Of a stretch of DNA of 64,000 bases, positions 55,029-64,000 are shown piece after piece. Under the pieces are notes generated by a model. It was not told the DNA's origin and did no database searches. It saw nothing but the letters and a program-made list of their open reading frames with translations. Source of the DNA: Paraprevotella xylaniphila YIT 11841 (GTDB lineage Bacteria > Bacteroidota > Bacteroidia > Bacteroidales > Bacteroidaceae); assembly GCF_000205165.1 (NCBI RefSeq), contig NZ_GL883837.1, forward strand, positions 209,082 through 273,081. Reading direction: 5' to 3'. Numbering within the stretch: the stretch's first letter is position 1; each line of letters begins with the position of its first letter. Both the position numbers and the translations under genes were made by a program.

Positions 55029-56548
55029 CGCCTTAACCGTGCTACAGGTATCCCCAGTTGTTCCCGGTATTTGGCCACCGTGCGCCGCGCAATGGGAAAG
55101 CCTTTTTCATTCAACATCGCCGTCAACGCCTCATCGCTCAGCGGCTTCTTCTTGTCTTCCGCCTCTACCAAATCCTTCAAAGCGGCCTGAATCTTACGGG
55201 TGGCAATCTCCTGCCCGTCACCTGTCACATAACCGTCGCTAAAGAACCATTTGAGCGGATAAGTCCCGTAATGGGTCTCCACATATTTACTGTTGGCAGC
55301 ACGGGATACGGTAGAGATATCCAATCCCGTACGCTCGGCCACATCCTTCAATATCATCGGGCGCAACAAAGTCTCATCTCCTTCCAGAAAGAAAGGACGC
55401 TGCAAATCAATAATAGCCTGCATGACAGCGGTCAGCGTACGCCGACGCTGTTTCACAGCCTCGATGAATCCCTGTGCTTTTTCTATCTTCTGACGAGTAT
55501 ATTGCAAAGCTTCCCGTTCCGGCCGACTTAACTTTGCGCGTCCGGTGTCTACCTGATGAAGGATTTCCATGAACGAAGGACTGATACGTAACTCCGGCAC
55601 ATCGCCTTTATTGAAAGAAAGGGTAATTCCCCCGTCATCATCGGTCTCTACGGCAAAGTCCGGCACGATTTGTTGGTAATTATGTCCTACCACCTCGCCC
55701 ATGGCACTCCCCGGACGCGGATTGAGTTTCTTTAAATCTCTCTGCAAACGCTCGCACTCTGCTTCTGTCAAATGCAAGCGAGCGGCAATCCTGTCCCAAC
55801 GTTTATGGGTAAATTCATCAAACAGCTTGTCGATAATTTCATATTCCAACTGCTTTTGCCGGCTTCCGCGATGTTCATCCCGACGGAGTTGCAACAAAAG
55901 GCATTCTCTCAAATCGCGTGCCCCGATTCCGGGAGGGTCGAAAGTCTGCAACCGAGCCAACACTGCTTCCAGTTCCGACTCCGTAGTCTGTATTCCTGCA
56001 TAAATCTCCAATTCGTCCGCCAACGTGGAAAGTTTCTTTTTCAACAGGCCGTCATTTTCCAACGAACCGATAAGATAAGCCATCAATTCCCGTTCACGCG
56101 GTGTCAGGTCACATTCGTTCATCTGCTCCGTCATCTGTTCGTAAAAAGATGTCGTATCGCCATAATCCATCGTTTCCGGACGGTCTTTCCCTCCTCGTTC
56201 CTGCAACAGATAGTCCGGCACATCGTCCGGTGTGCGATAATCGTCCATCGCCTGCCGTACCTCAGCCGGACGATATTCATCGGAAGGCAAACCACCGTCC
56301 AACCCAGAAGCTTCGCCCCCGGCCGACTCTGTATCATCTGTACCGTCATAGACATCTTCCGAAGAAGTATCGGCATCCTCGGAACTCCCCAGACTCTCTT
56401 CCAACGCTCCGTTATCTATCAATTCGTTTTTCACACGTTGTTCCAGTTCTGAAACGGGCATTTCCAACAACCGCACCTGCAGCACCTGCTGCGGGGACAG
56501 CGTCTGGACCTGCTGCATAGATTGAGACTGAACTAATTTCTGTGACAT
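55025..56548 (-). CDS. rpoN: RNA polymerase sigma-54 factor
   Basis: A 507-residue alternative sigma factor requiring enhancer-binding ATPases. Gln-rich region I (QSQSMQQVQTLSPQQVLQVRLLEMP) leads, an acidic region II follows (residues ~48-115), then the core-binding domain, the helix-turn-helix near residue 400, and the RpoN box ARRTVAKYREQL near the end, which reads the -24 element. Length is normal. It heads the minus operon rpoN-PAP2-purE-ispG-cysS and has a good vegetative promoter. Confidence 0.97.
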   Translation of the reverse strand: MSQKLVQSQSMQQVQTLSPQQVLQVRLLEMPVSELEQRVKNELIDNGALEESLGSSEDADTSSEDVYDGTDDTESAGGEASGLDGGLPSDEYRPAEVRQAMDDYRTPDDVPDYLLQERGGKDRPETMDYGDTTSFYEQMTEQMNECDLTPRERELMAYLIGSLENDGLLKKKLSTLADELEIYAGIQTTESELEAVLARLQTFDPPGIGARDLRECLLLQLRRDEHRGSRQKQLEYEIIDKLFDEFTHKRWDRIAARLHLTEAECERLQRDLKKLNPRPGSAMGEVVGHNYQQIVPDFAVETDDDGGITLSFNKGDVPELRISPSFMEILHQVDTGRAKLSRPEREALQYTRQKIEKAQGFIEAVKQRRRTLTAVMQAIIDLQRPFFLEGDETLLRPMILKDVAERTGLDISTVSRAANSKYVETHYGTYPLKWFFSDGYVTGDGQEIATRKIQAALKDLVEAEDKKKPLSDEALTAMLNEKGFPIARRTVAKYREQLGIPVARLRR

Positions 56549-56581
56549 ATATATACACGTTTAATGAGACGTTTTCCTTTG

Positions 56582-56613
56582 CAAAGTTAGCGTATGACCC
56601 GAAAAATGCCAAA
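56582..56613 (-). promoter_or_regulatory. Promoter of the rpoN operon
   Basis: On the minus strand TTTG (56613-56610) and TAACTTTG (56589-56582) are 20 bases apart, a full consensus match, 34 bases before the rpoN ATG. Confidence 0.75.
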
Positions 56614-56645
56614 TATATTCAGACAAATGATTGGATTCCGCCCTC

Positions 56646-58871
56646 TCATTCCCTGACCAAAGCATAATCCAATTGCTTCTTTTCCAAATTGGCTTTCACA
56701 ACTTTTACTTGTACCGTATCCCCCAGAGAATAACGATGATGGTGCTTGCGTCCCCACAAGCAGTAGTTACGCTCGTCGAATTCATAATAATCGTCATCCA
56801 AATCACGCAAGGGTACCATACCTTCACATTTATTCTCATTGATTTCCACATACAGGCCGAACTCCGTCACACCGCTGACTGTTCCTTCAAACACTTGCCC
56901 TAACTTGTCGCTCATGAATTCCACCTGCTTATACTTGATACTGGCACGCTCGGCACTGGCTGCCAACTGCTCCATCGCGCTGCAATGTTCACACAACTCT
57001 TCATACTTGTCCTGGCTGGCACTGCGCCCTCCGTCAGCATACCGCGTCAGCAACCGATGCACCATCACGTCAGGATAACGGCGGATAGGGGAAGTAAAAT
57101 GCGTATAGTAATCAAAAGCCAACCCATAATGCCCGATATTATGCGTACTATAACGTGCCTTCATCATGGCCCGCAACGAAACGGTTTCTATCAGATTTTG
57201 CTCTTTCTTCCCCTGAATGTCGGTCAATAGCTTGTTCAATCCTTTGGCCACCTCTTCCTTAGACCCTGTCGGTTTCAGTTTATAGCCGAATTTCACAATA
57301 AACTCACTCAGATTAATCAGTTTGTCCTGATCCGGCAAATCATGTACACGGTAGGGCAGCGTCTTGGGCTTTTTATTTTTAGGCTGCTTCCCCACGCTCT
57401 CGGCTACTGTACGATTGGCCAACAACATAAACTCTTCCACCAATTTATTCGCATCTTTCGCCACCTTGAAATACACTCCTATCGGCTTGCCCTTATCGTC
57501 TATGTCAAAACGTACCTCACTACGGTCGAAATTGATGGAGCCATGCTCAAAGCGCCGGGCACGAAGTTGTTTGGCCAAGCGGTTCAATGTAATCAATTCC
57601 GTGGCAAAATGTTCGGCCGGCAACACATCCGGCCCGTTAAAGTTCGGATCTGCCTCATGGTCGCCCGGCATCTTATAGTCTTCAGGCGAAGCTTCTTTAT
57701 GGTCTTCCAACACCTTCTGTACTTCTTCATACGTAAAACGGCGGTCACTCTTAATGACAGTATGAGCCAGATGCCAGTCTTTGACTACAGCCTTGTCGTC
57801 CAATTTAAACACGACGCTATAAGTCAACTTCTCTTCATTCGGACGTAAAGAACAGATGAAATTGCACAAACGTTCAGGCAGCATCGGAATCGTCCGGTCT
57901 ACCAAATACACGCTAGTGGCACGCTTCACAGCTTCTTTGTCTATAACGCTCCCCTCTTTTACATAATGCGAGACATCTGCGATATGTACTCCTACCTCCC
58001 ACAATCCGTCGTCCGTTTTACGAATGGAAATCGCATCGTCGAAATCCTTGGCATCCCTCGGGTCGATGGTAAAAGTCGTCACCTCACGCAGGTCCTCACG
58101 CAGCCCGATTTCTTCGGCAGTGATGCCCGGGTCAATCTTCTCAGCCTCATCTTCCACAGACTTGGGATAAGCATAAGGTAAGCCGTATTCGGCCAAAATG
58201 GAGTGCATTTCCGTGGTATTGTCTCCACTCTGCCCCAATATATCCACGACCTTACCTATCGGATTCTTGGCATGTTCGGGCCATTCGGTAATCTTCACCA
58301 CAGCCTTATCTCCGCTTTTACCACCTTTCAACGCTTTTTTAGGAATAAATATGTCGTTGGCCAACGTACGGTCTTCGGTGAGCAGGAAAGCAAAATCCTT
58401 ACGCACTTCCAACTTTCCGACAAACGACTTGTCGTTCCTTTCGAGAATCTCGACCACTTGTGCCTCGCGTACATGATGCTTCCTGCGGGCTAACAAAGTC
58501 ACTTTCACCTTGTCTCCTCCCATGGCGTGCAAAGAGTTCCGTTCGGCCACAAGGACAGGCTCTCCTCCATCCAACGGGGTCACGGTGTTTTTACCGTTCG
58601 CTTTGCGATTGAATATGGCTTCAAACACTTGCCCCGTGGTATTCAAGCGAAAATGCAGCTTCTCTGTTTCTTTTATATAATCATCCATCGCCAAATCTTC
58701 CAACAAGTCCATACAAAGCAACTTGGCAGGATGCGTGTCCAGTTTCAAGTCTCTGAATATACGTTTAATGTCGTAAACCTCGGCGGGATTATTTTGAAAA
58801 AGTTCCATTAACATTTTCGCCAGTTCTTTTTTCTTCAGGCGCTTGCCGCCCTTCTTTCCTGTTTTTCCCAT
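56646..58871 (-). CDS. rnr: Ribonuclease R
   Basis: A 741-residue 3'-5' exoribonuclease that degrades structured RNA. A basic N-terminus (MGKTGKKGGKRLKKKE) and winged-helix domain precede two cold-shock domains (~85-235), the RNB catalytic domain with TIDPRDAKDFDDAIS (four metal-binding Asp residues), and a C-terminal S1 domain (GQVFEGTVSGVTEFGLYVEI). The tail is short compared with the Lys-rich E. coli end. It is transcribed toward rpoN with about 30 bases between the stop and the rpoN promoter region. Confidence 0.96.
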   Translation of the reverse strand: MGKTGKKGGKRLKKKELAKMLMELFQNNPAEVYDIKRIFRDLKLDTHPAKLLCMDLLEDLAMDDYIKETEKLHFRLNTTGQVFEAIFNRKANGKNTVTPLDGGEPVLVAERNSLHAMGGDKVKVTLLARRKHHVREAQVVEILERNDKSFVGKLEVRKDFAFLLTEDRTLANDIFIPKKALKGGKSGDKAVVKITEWPEHAKNPIGKVVDILGQSGDNTTEMHSILAEYGLPYAYPKSVEDEAEKIDPGITAEEIGLREDLREVTTFTIDPRDAKDFDDAISIRKTDDGLWEVGVHIADVSHYVKEGSVIDKEAVKRATSVYLVDRTIPMLPERLCNFICSLRPNEEKLTYSVVFKLDDKAVVKDWHLAHTVIKSDRRFTYEEVQKVLEDHKEASPEDYKMPGDHEADPNFNGPDVLPAEHFATELITLNRLAKQLRARRFEHGSINFDRSEVRFDIDDKGKPIGVYFKVAKDANKLVEEFMLLANRTVAESVGKQPKNKKPKTLPYRVHDLPDQDKLINLSEFIVKFGYKLKPTGSKEEVAKGLNKLLTDIQGKKEQNLIETVSLRAMMKARYSTHNIGHYGLAFDYYTHFTSPIRRYPDVMVHRLLTRYADGGRSASQDKYEELCEHCSAMEQLAASAERASIKYKQVEFMSDKLGQVFEGTVSGVTEFGLYVEINENKCEGMVPLRDLDDDYYEFDERNYCLWGRKHHHRYSLGDTVQVKVVKANLEKKQLDYALVRE

Positions 58872-58973
58872 AAATTTGATATTTTAGAGGTTTGTTATCT
58901 GTAATCTTTCTGCAAGTTAAGCATATTTATTCATTCCGCTCCTCTTTTATCTCTTATTTTTTCTGAAAATGCT

Positions 58974-58981
58974 TATCTTTG
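58974..58981 (+). promoter_or_regulatory. Candidate -7 box of the cation efflux/epimerase/PAP2 operon
   Basis: TATCTTTG fits the consensus, 29 bases before the ATG at 59011; the -33 element is poor. Confidence 0.45.
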
Positions 58982-59010
58982 TTCTTTCTTTTTCATAAGC
59001 CAACAGACCA

Positions 59011-59928
59011 ATGAAACTAACCGAACGGGAAAAAGCCATCTATCAAGTTACATGGGCAGGAAGTTTTGTCAACTTTCTGTTAGTCGTATTCAAGTTCATA
59101 GCCGGAATTCTGGGGCACAGCGCAGCCATGATAGCCGATGCCGTACATTCTTTATCTGATTTTGCAACCGACATCGTCGTGCTCATCTTCACACGTATTT
59201 CCAATAAACCGCAAGATAAAAATCACGATTACGGCCATGGCAAATATGAGACGTTAGCCACGGCAATAATCGGTATTGTACTTTTTGCCGTAGGCGCAGG
59301 CATTTGTTGGAACGGACTGCGAGCCATCCAAACCGTATGGCAAGGAGGCCGTCTTCCTGTCCCGGGCATGCTTGCTTTCGCAGGAGCCATCATCTCCATC
59401 GTCTCCAAAGAACTGATATACCGTTACACCATTCACGTGGGACGCAAAATCAATTCCAGCGCAGTCATAGCCAACGCCTGGCATCACCGTAGCGATGCTT
59501 TCTCTTCCATTGGAACAGCCATGGGCATCGGAGGGGCCATAGCCCTGGGCGAATCATGGAGCGTGCTCGACCCCATGGCTGCTGTAATCGTGAGTTTCTT
59601 CATCATGAAGGTGTCCGTCCAACTCTTGAAACCGTGCGTGGACGAGCTGACTGAAAAATCATTGCCGGACGAAATAGAAAAGGAAATCTGCCTCATTGCG
59701 GAGAACACACCGGGAGTATCGGCCATACACAATTTGCGCACACGCCGCATCGGCAACCACTATGCCATAGAGATGCACGTCCGGATGGACGGGCATTTGA
59801 CTTTGTATGAAGCACACGCCAAGGCATCGGTCATAGAAAACAAATTGAAAGAGAAATACGGAAATGAAACCCATGTGGGTATCCATGTGGAGCCTGTGAA
59901 GGATGCCGACGGAACTTACAGGAAATAA
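59011..59928 (+). CDS. Cation diffusion facilitator family transporter
   Basis: A 305-residue proton-driven divalent metal exporter. Six membrane helices occupy about residues 15-215. The metal-site acids are in DAVHSLSDFATDIVVL (helix 2) and HHRSDAFSSIGT (helix 5), the usual HxxxD pattern of Zn/Fe/Mn exporters; the cytosolic C-terminal domain (~215-300) contains HNLRTRRIGNHYAIEMHVRMDGHLTL. The second site has HHRSD, consistent with zinc or iron, but the metal cannot be assigned. It is first in a three-gene operon with the epimerase, 20 bases apart. Confidence 0.92.
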   Translation: MKLTEREKAIYQVTWAGSFVNFLLVVFKFIAGILGHSAAMIADAVHSLSDFATDIVVLIFTRISNKPQDKNHDYGHGKYETLATAIIGIVLFAVGAGICWNGLRAIQTVWQGGRLPVPGMLAFAGAIISIVSKELIYRYTIHVGRKINSSAVIANAWHHRSDAFSSIGTAMGIGGAIALGESWSVLDPMAAVIVSFFIMKVSVQLLKPCVDELTEKSLPDEIEKEICLIAENTPGVSAIHNLRTRRIGNHYAIEMHVRMDGHLTLYEAHAKASVIENKLKEKYGNETHVGIHVEPVKDADGTYRK

Positions 59929-59948
59929 AACAAATAGAACAAACGCGT

Positions 59949-60986
59949 ATGAAAATATTAGTAACAGGAGCAAGCGGCTTCATCGGTAGTTTTATCGTTG
60001 AAAAGGGACTGACGGAAGGACACGTGATATGGGCAGGCATGCGCGCCACCAGTAGCCGGAACTATCTTCAGGACTCCCGAATCCGTTTCGTCGAATTAGA
60101 CATGGAATATCCTGAAATCCTACGCCCCCAACTGGCGGCATGCAAAGCCGAATTCGGAGGTTGGGATGTCATCGTACATGCAGCCGGAGCCACCAAATGT
60201 ATCCGACGTGAAGACTTTTTCCGCACCAATACGGAGGGAACACGTCATTTTGTCGATGCGCTCCGCGAACTGGACATGGCGCCCGGGCGTTTTATTTTCA
60301 TCAGTTCCCTCAGCGTGTTCGGTGCCATACGCGAACAGGCAGTACGTCACGCCACTTCGGACAATCCCTGGATATATGCCCCGATACGGGAAAATGATAC
60401 GCCACGCCCCAACACGGCATACGGGGAAAGCAAGCTGGAAGCCGAACGTTATCTCAAGTCTTTGAAAGATTTTCCCTACGTCATTCTCCGTCCCACCGGT
60501 GTGTACGGGCCACGTGAAAAAGACTACTTCGTCATGGCGCAAAGTATCAAACAGCACGTAGACTTCAGCGTAGGATACCGTCCGCAGGAAATCACATTCG
60601 TTTACGTGAAAGACCTTGTACAAGCCGTTTTCTCTGCCATGGTAAAAGATGTCATCGGGCGCGAATTTTTCATCAGCGACGGAAACGTATACCACAGTAC
60701 TGAATTCAGCGACTTGATACGCACGGAGCTTGGACATCCGTTCATGCTCCGCATCAAGGCTCCGGTATGGTTCCTTCGTTTCGTATGTGCCATAAATGGC
60801 AGCTTCAGCACATGGCGGGGCCGCACCACCACCCTTAACCGCGACAAATTCCACATTCTGTGCCAACGCAACTGGCAATGCGACATCCAACCGGCCGTGG
60901 AAGAGTTGGATTTCCGTCCCGAATACCCTTTGGCACGAGGAGTCAAAGAAACGATGGACTGGTATAAAAAGGAGGGATGGCTATGA
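59949..60986 (+). CDS. NAD(P)-dependent epimerase/dehydratase family protein
   Basis: A 345-residue extended short-chain dehydrogenase. The Rossmann motif is ILVTGASGFIGSFIVEKGL, the catalytic Ser is in FISSLSVFG and the Tyr-Lys pair in YGESKLEAERYL (YxxxK). GVYGPREKDYF and the substrate domain follow. The family includes sugar epimerases, but also reductases of ceramide and sterol pathways. Overlap (ATGA) with an AUR1-like PAP2 gene suggests lipid rather than sugar substrate; this is inference. Confidence 0.88.
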   Translation: MKILVTGASGFIGSFIVEKGLTEGHVIWAGMRATSSRNYLQDSRIRFVELDMEYPEILRPQLAACKAEFGGWDVIVHAAGATKCIRREDFFRTNTEGTRHFVDALRELDMAPGRFIFISSLSVFGAIREQAVRHATSDNPWIYAPIRENDTPRPNTAYGESKLEAERYLKSLKDFPYVILRPTGVYGPREKDYFVMAQSIKQHVDFSVGYRPQEITFVYVKDLVQAVFSAMVKDVIGREFFISDGNVYHSTEFSDLIRTELGHPFMLRIKAPVWFLRFVCAINGSFSTWRGRTTTLNRDKFHILCQRNWQCDIQPAVEELDFRPEYPLARGVKETMDWYKKEGWL

Positions 60987-61960
60987 GAATTTCCGTCCAA
61001 TGGCTTACCGGAAACGACAATAAGCCCAAAGGCTTATGGCCGATTGAATGGTTGGCCATAACTTACAGCATCCTCACGACCTTGGCCATGTTCGTGCTTT
61101 GGCCGGACATGGACCACCCTCGGGACATGTTGGCCGACCGTCTGTACATCTTTCTCGGTACAATCTTATTGTGGAGAATCTATCTCTTTTGGCCGCGCAG
61201 ACTTATGACTTTCATCCGCATCACAGCACAGATGGCTTTGCTCAGCTACTGGTATCCGGACACTTACGAGTTCAACCGGACGTTTCCCAATTTGGACCAC
61301 ATATTCGCCCGATGGGATGCAGTGCTTTTCAGTTGCCAACCCTCATTGGAGTTCAGCCGCCTTTGCCCATGGCCTTGGTTTTCCGAAGCCGTAAATATGG
61401 GTTATTTCTCTTATTATCCCATGATTGTGGCCGTCATGGTTTTCTTCTTTCTCTGTCGCAATAACCATTACGAGAAAGCCTCATTCACTGTCATGTGCTC
61501 CTTTTTCATCTTTTACCTCATCTATATATTCCTCCCCGTTGCCGGCCCCCAGTTCTATTTTCAGGCCATAACCCCGGAATGTGCCGAAAGCGGGATATTC
61601 CCGTCTTTAGGTACCTACTTCAGCCATCGTACCGACATGCTCCCATCACCGGGCTATGCCGACGGTTTTTTCTGTCATTTAGTCGAATGGGCGCAGGATT
61701 CCGGCGAACGCCCGACAGCCGCTTTTCCTTCCTCACATATCGGCATTACTTTTATCCTGCTCTATCTGGTCCGTCCGCAAAGCAAACGTTTCCTCTTCAT
61801 ATTATCACCTTTCGCCCTCCTTTTGACACTGGCCACAGTCTATATCCAGGCACATTACTTAGTGGATGCCATTGCCGGAATATTAGCCTCCTATCCGGTT
61901 TTCTGCCTAAGCAAATGGGCATACCAAAAGACAAGCCTTATCCTTAGGCATGAAACCTGA
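60983..61960 (+). CDS. AUR1-like PAP2 superfamily membrane enzyme
   Basis: A 325-residue membrane protein with about eight helices. The C2 motif reads AFPSSHIGITFILLYL and the C3 motif AHYLVDAIAG, supplying the His/His/Asp set of inositol-phosphorylceramide-synthase (AUR1)-type PAP2 enzymes; the Ser-Arg of phosphatases is absent. Bacteroidales make sphingolipids, so head-group transfer to ceramide is a reasonable inference. ATG 60983 overlaps the epimerase stop (ATGA) and has a GGAGGG site at a good distance, unlike ATG 60977. Confidence 0.82.
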   Translation: MRISVQWLTGNDNKPKGLWPIEWLAITYSILTTLAMFVLWPDMDHPRDMLADRLYIFLGTILLWRIYLFWPRRLMTFIRITAQMALLSYWYPDTYEFNRTFPNLDHIFARWDAVLFSCQPSLEFSRLCPWPWFSEAVNMGYFSYYPMIVAVMVFFFLCRNNHYEKASFTVMCSFFIFYLIYIFLPVAGPQFYFQAITPECAESGIFPSLGTYFSHRTDMLPSPGYADGFFCHLVEWAQDSGERPTAAFPSSHIGITFILLYLVRPQSKRFLFILSPFALLLTLATVYIQAHYLVDAIAGILASYPVFCLSKWAYQKTSLILRHET

Positions 61961-62005
61961 ACAAAAGCCCCCGCAAAAGGCTTGCAAACGTAGCCTCTTG
62001 CGGGG
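61961..62005 (-). terminator. Hairpin terminator between convergent PAP2 and GH31 genes
   Basis: CCCCGCAA (61969-61976) pairs with TTGCGGGG (61998-62005), and an inner AGGCT/AGCCT stem extends it. Read on the minus strand a T-rich stretch follows, so it mainly serves the GH31 gene. Confidence 0.6.
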
Positions 62006-62039
62006 ACTCCACCTTTGCCACACGACAAAGGACACCTTA

Positions 62040-64000
62040 TCAAAATTTCACCGAAACTTTCTTTCCATTATAAGACACGGCCTTTTGCCGCCCGTCGGGA
62101 AGCAACACCGTAAACTTACGGGATTGCAACATGCCTTTGTATTCGCCTTTGCGTGCTCCCAGAGTCAGACGACGCGAGGAATCATCCCAGGCCATGGGAA
62201 TCTCTGTATAAGCTCCTTTCTCGTAATTGTAATTGTCGAACTCGTCCTCGTAAAGCACAAAACTGCCGTCAGCACCCGGGTAAACACGGAGAGTCAGGTT
62301 ATCCCACGGCTTCTCCGTGGCATATTGCACGTCGGGTCCGAGAGGCACGATACTACCTGCTTTAATATATAAAGGTATGATGTCGAGCGTCGTGGCACGT
62401 GTCACGGTGCGCCCTCCCTCCATTTTCTCATTTGTCCAAAAGTCATACCATGCAGTCCCTGCCGGAAGATAGACCTCTGCGGACTTCTGTTGCATGAAAT
62501 CCACGTGTACCCTTTCATCAGCCTTCCCCGCATTGTCGCGGTTCCAACCGCTTTCCTCGTCCACTTTCACCACTTTTTCGGGAGTGTACTGAGCCTCAAG
62601 TACGGGTGCCACGAGGAAAGCCTTGCCGAACATATACTCATCATTCATATTCCACACCTTTTTGTCTCTCGGGAAGTCCATGACCAAAGCGCGCATGAAC
62701 GTAGATTGCCGGTGCGTGACCTCCCAAGACGTAGAATAAATGTAAGGCAACAACGAGTAACGCAAACGAATCATCTTCTCAATGGCATCGTACACGGGTT
62801 CGCCCTTCTTTCCGAACTGGTATATTTCACGGGGTGTATCCGCTCCGTGGGAACGCATCATCGGAGTAAAGGCACCAAATTGCAGCCAACGCACGTACAA
62901 CTCCTGATAAAGAGGATTCTTAGGAGCCGTCCCGTCGTTCCAACTCTTATTATATTGCCCGGCAAAGAAACCACCGATGTCGTTGTTCCAATGGGGCATG
63001 CCGCAAAGCGAGAAATTCAAGCCGGCCGGCACCTGTTTACGCAAGGTCTCCCATGATGAGCCCACGTCGCCGCTCCACACATTAGCCCCGTAACGCTGCT
63101 GCCCCAAAAAGCCCGAACGGGTCAGGATGAACACGCGTTTGTCCGACGACACGGCACGCTGATGGTCGTACACTCCACCAACGGACATGAGCGGATAGGC
63201 ATTACGTACTTTCCGGAAAGACCCCATATAGGTCTTCGTGTCCATATCTTCGGGCTTGAAATCCAGATGATCCGGTTCGGTAGAATCCATCCACCATGCA
63301 TCCATGCCAAGCTTGAAGATTCCCTCGTTCAGGTATTTCCAATAGATGTCACGGGCTTCGGGAGAATAAGCGTCATACACCCGCACACCGGAAGGATATT
63401 CCATATTAGGCGGCCAACTTTCCGTCCCTGATGCAGGCCATGTCCGGAAATCGTACAGCAAGCCTTTATCAGCCAACTCCCGGTAAGGCTTTGTAGCCGG
63501 ACCGAACGATGACCAGATGGAAATCGCCATGTGCGCGTTCATCGCATGCACGTCATCTATCATTTTCCGGGGATTATTGAATTGAGGGTTCTGAAAGTCC
63601 ATGGCATTCCACAAATAGTTGTGTCCCCAATATTGCCAGTCTTGTATGATGCCATCGAGAGGCACGCCTAATTCACGGTATTTGCGCACGACTCCCACGG
63701 TTTCCCCTTGGCTCTTATAACGCTCCTTGCTCTGCCAGTAGCCATAAGTCCAAAGTGGGAGCATCGGCACTTCACCTGTAAGATGCCGCACCTGCGCCAC
63801 TACGCCGTCGGCATCCCCGCCGTACATGAAATAATAGTCCATGCAATCACCCACCTCCGAACGGAAAGATGTTTCCGAGGCATTGTCGGTAAAGAGCGTA
63901 GGTGAATAATTGTCCCAGAAAAGCCCGTATCCTTTGGTAGACTGGATGAAAGGGCTGACATCCTCCACGTTGCCCTGCACAAGATTCTTCACTTGCCCTC
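62040..64000 (-). CDS. Glycoside hydrolase family 31 (alpha-xylosidase type), 5' end outside window
   Basis: At least 653 residues are read; the frame is open to the edge, so the N-terminal signal and first beta domain are missing. The (beta/alpha)8 barrel has LPLWTYGYWQSKERYKSQ, GIIQDWQYWGHN, the nucleophile Asp in WWMDSTEPDHLDF, and the acid/base region NVWSGDVGSSWETL. A C-terminal beta-sandwich carries YLPAGTAWYDFWT. Motifs WWMDSTEPD and YWQSKERY fit the YicI/XylS alpha-xylosidase branch acting on xyloglucan fragments. The xylBA genes in the same window make xylose use coherent, although about 17 kb away. Confidence 0.9.
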   Translation of the reverse strand, partial: GQVKNLVQGNVEDVSPFIQSTKGYGLFWDNYSPTLFTDNASETSFRSEVGDCMDYYFMYGGDADGVVAQVRHLTGEVPMLPLWTYGYWQSKERYKSQGETVGVVRKYRELGVPLDGIIQDWQYWGHNYLWNAMDFQNPQFNNPRKMIDDVHAMNAHMAISIWSSFGPATKPYRELADKGLLYDFRTWPASGTESWPPNMEYPSGVRVYDAYSPEARDIYWKYLNEGIFKLGMDAWWMDSTEPDHLDFKPEDMDTKTYMGSFRKVRNAYPLMSVGGVYDHQRAVSSDKRVFILTRSGFLGQQRYGANVWSGDVGSSWETLRKQVPAGLNFSLCGMPHWNNDIGGFFAGQYNKSWNDGTAPKNPLYQELYVRWLQFGAFTPMMRSHGADTPREIYQFGKKGEPVYDAIEKMIRLRYSLLPYIYSTSWEVTHRQSTFMRALVMDFPRDKKVWNMNDEYMFGKAFLVAPVLEAQYTPEKVVKVDEESGWNRDNAGKADERVHVDFMQQKSAEVYLPAGTAWYDFWTNEKMEGGRTVTRATTLDIIPLYIKAGSIVPLGPDVQYATEKPWDNLTLRVYPGADGSFVLYEDEFDNYNYEKGAYTEIPMAWDDSSRRLTLGARKGEYKGMLQSRKFTVLLPDGRQKAVSYNGKKVSVKF

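Noticed and set aside
1-64000. CRISPR arrays, tRNA or rRNA genes, insertion sequences
   Set aside because: No regularly spaced repeats, no cloverleaf or rRNA-like segments and no transposase frames were noticed on reading both strands; a covariance-model scan could still reveal a small RNA.

Overview
The window reads as a chromosomal segment of a Bacteroidales bacterium, most likely Bacteroides or a close relative. Evidence: promoters of the form TTTG-N19/20-TAnnTTTG, weak or absent Shine-Dalgarno sites, a SecD with the acidic/Ala-rich linker usual in this order, a long two-domain-type IspG, an RNase H with a viroplasmin-like N-terminus, a large secreted protein ending in a sorting-like C-terminal domain, and an acpP-fabF-rnc operon. 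No rRNA, tRNA, CRISPR, phage or insertion-sequence genes were seen.

Layout. 1-11.7 kb is housekeeping: a truncated secD(F), an exo/endonuclease/phosphatase protein and a rhomboid protease on the minus strand; HU, argS, an RNase H and an LTA-synthase-like sulfatase on the plus strand; then a minus block with a PiT phosphate transporter, its PhoU-like partner, a DedA protein and a small secreted orphan. 11.8-32.0 kb is a surface-glycan locus of about 18 genes: an MsbA-like exporter with two GT2 enzymes, a five-gene minus operon (fucosyltransferase, GT2-like, GT8-GT2 fusion, GT2, GT8), a divergent five-gene plus operon (GT90, GT8, capsule-type transferase, two GT2), and a minus operon with a lipid A-type acyltransferase, UDP-galactopyranose mutase, GT2 enzymes and an InaA-type kinase. 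Lipid A acyltransferase, Kdo-kinase-like protein, glf and MsbA together point to LPS/LOS core assembly. 32.1-44.7 kb is again core metabolism: pdxB, acpP-fabF-rnc, a GH3-family adenylating enzyme with a lipoprotein and a DUF3108 protein, a nitroreductase with a Crp-family regulator, and xylB-xylA. 44.7-50.4 kb is an accessory stretch with a VapBC-like toxin-antitoxin pair between 28-bp direct repeats, a 1,119-residue secreted repeat protein and a small peptide gene. 50.5-62.0 kb carries cysS, ispG, purE, a PAP2-like protein and rpoN in one minus operon, then rnr, and a plus operon of a cation efflux protein, an epimerase and an AUR1-like PAP2 enzyme. A truncated GH31 alpha-xylosidase ends the window.

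The most striking signal is a pair of apparent invertible promoter cassettes. At 22453-22644 two perfect 29-bp inverted repeats enclose 134 bp holding one good Bacteroides promoter, placed between the two divergent glycosyltransferase operons. In the orientation read here it faces the plus operon and leaves the fucosyltransferase operon with no visible promoter. The same palindromic site (TCTCTT-N3-AAGAGA with a CGGTTTA flank) recurs as an inverted pair at 46355-46587, around a promoter facing the large secreted protein. In each pair the three central bases match in inverted sense (ttg/caa; agg/cct) but they differ between pairs, as expected for site-specific recombination within pairs. No recombinase gene lies in the window. 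The inferred picture is one invertase switching both an LPS glycan choice and a surface/secreted protein.
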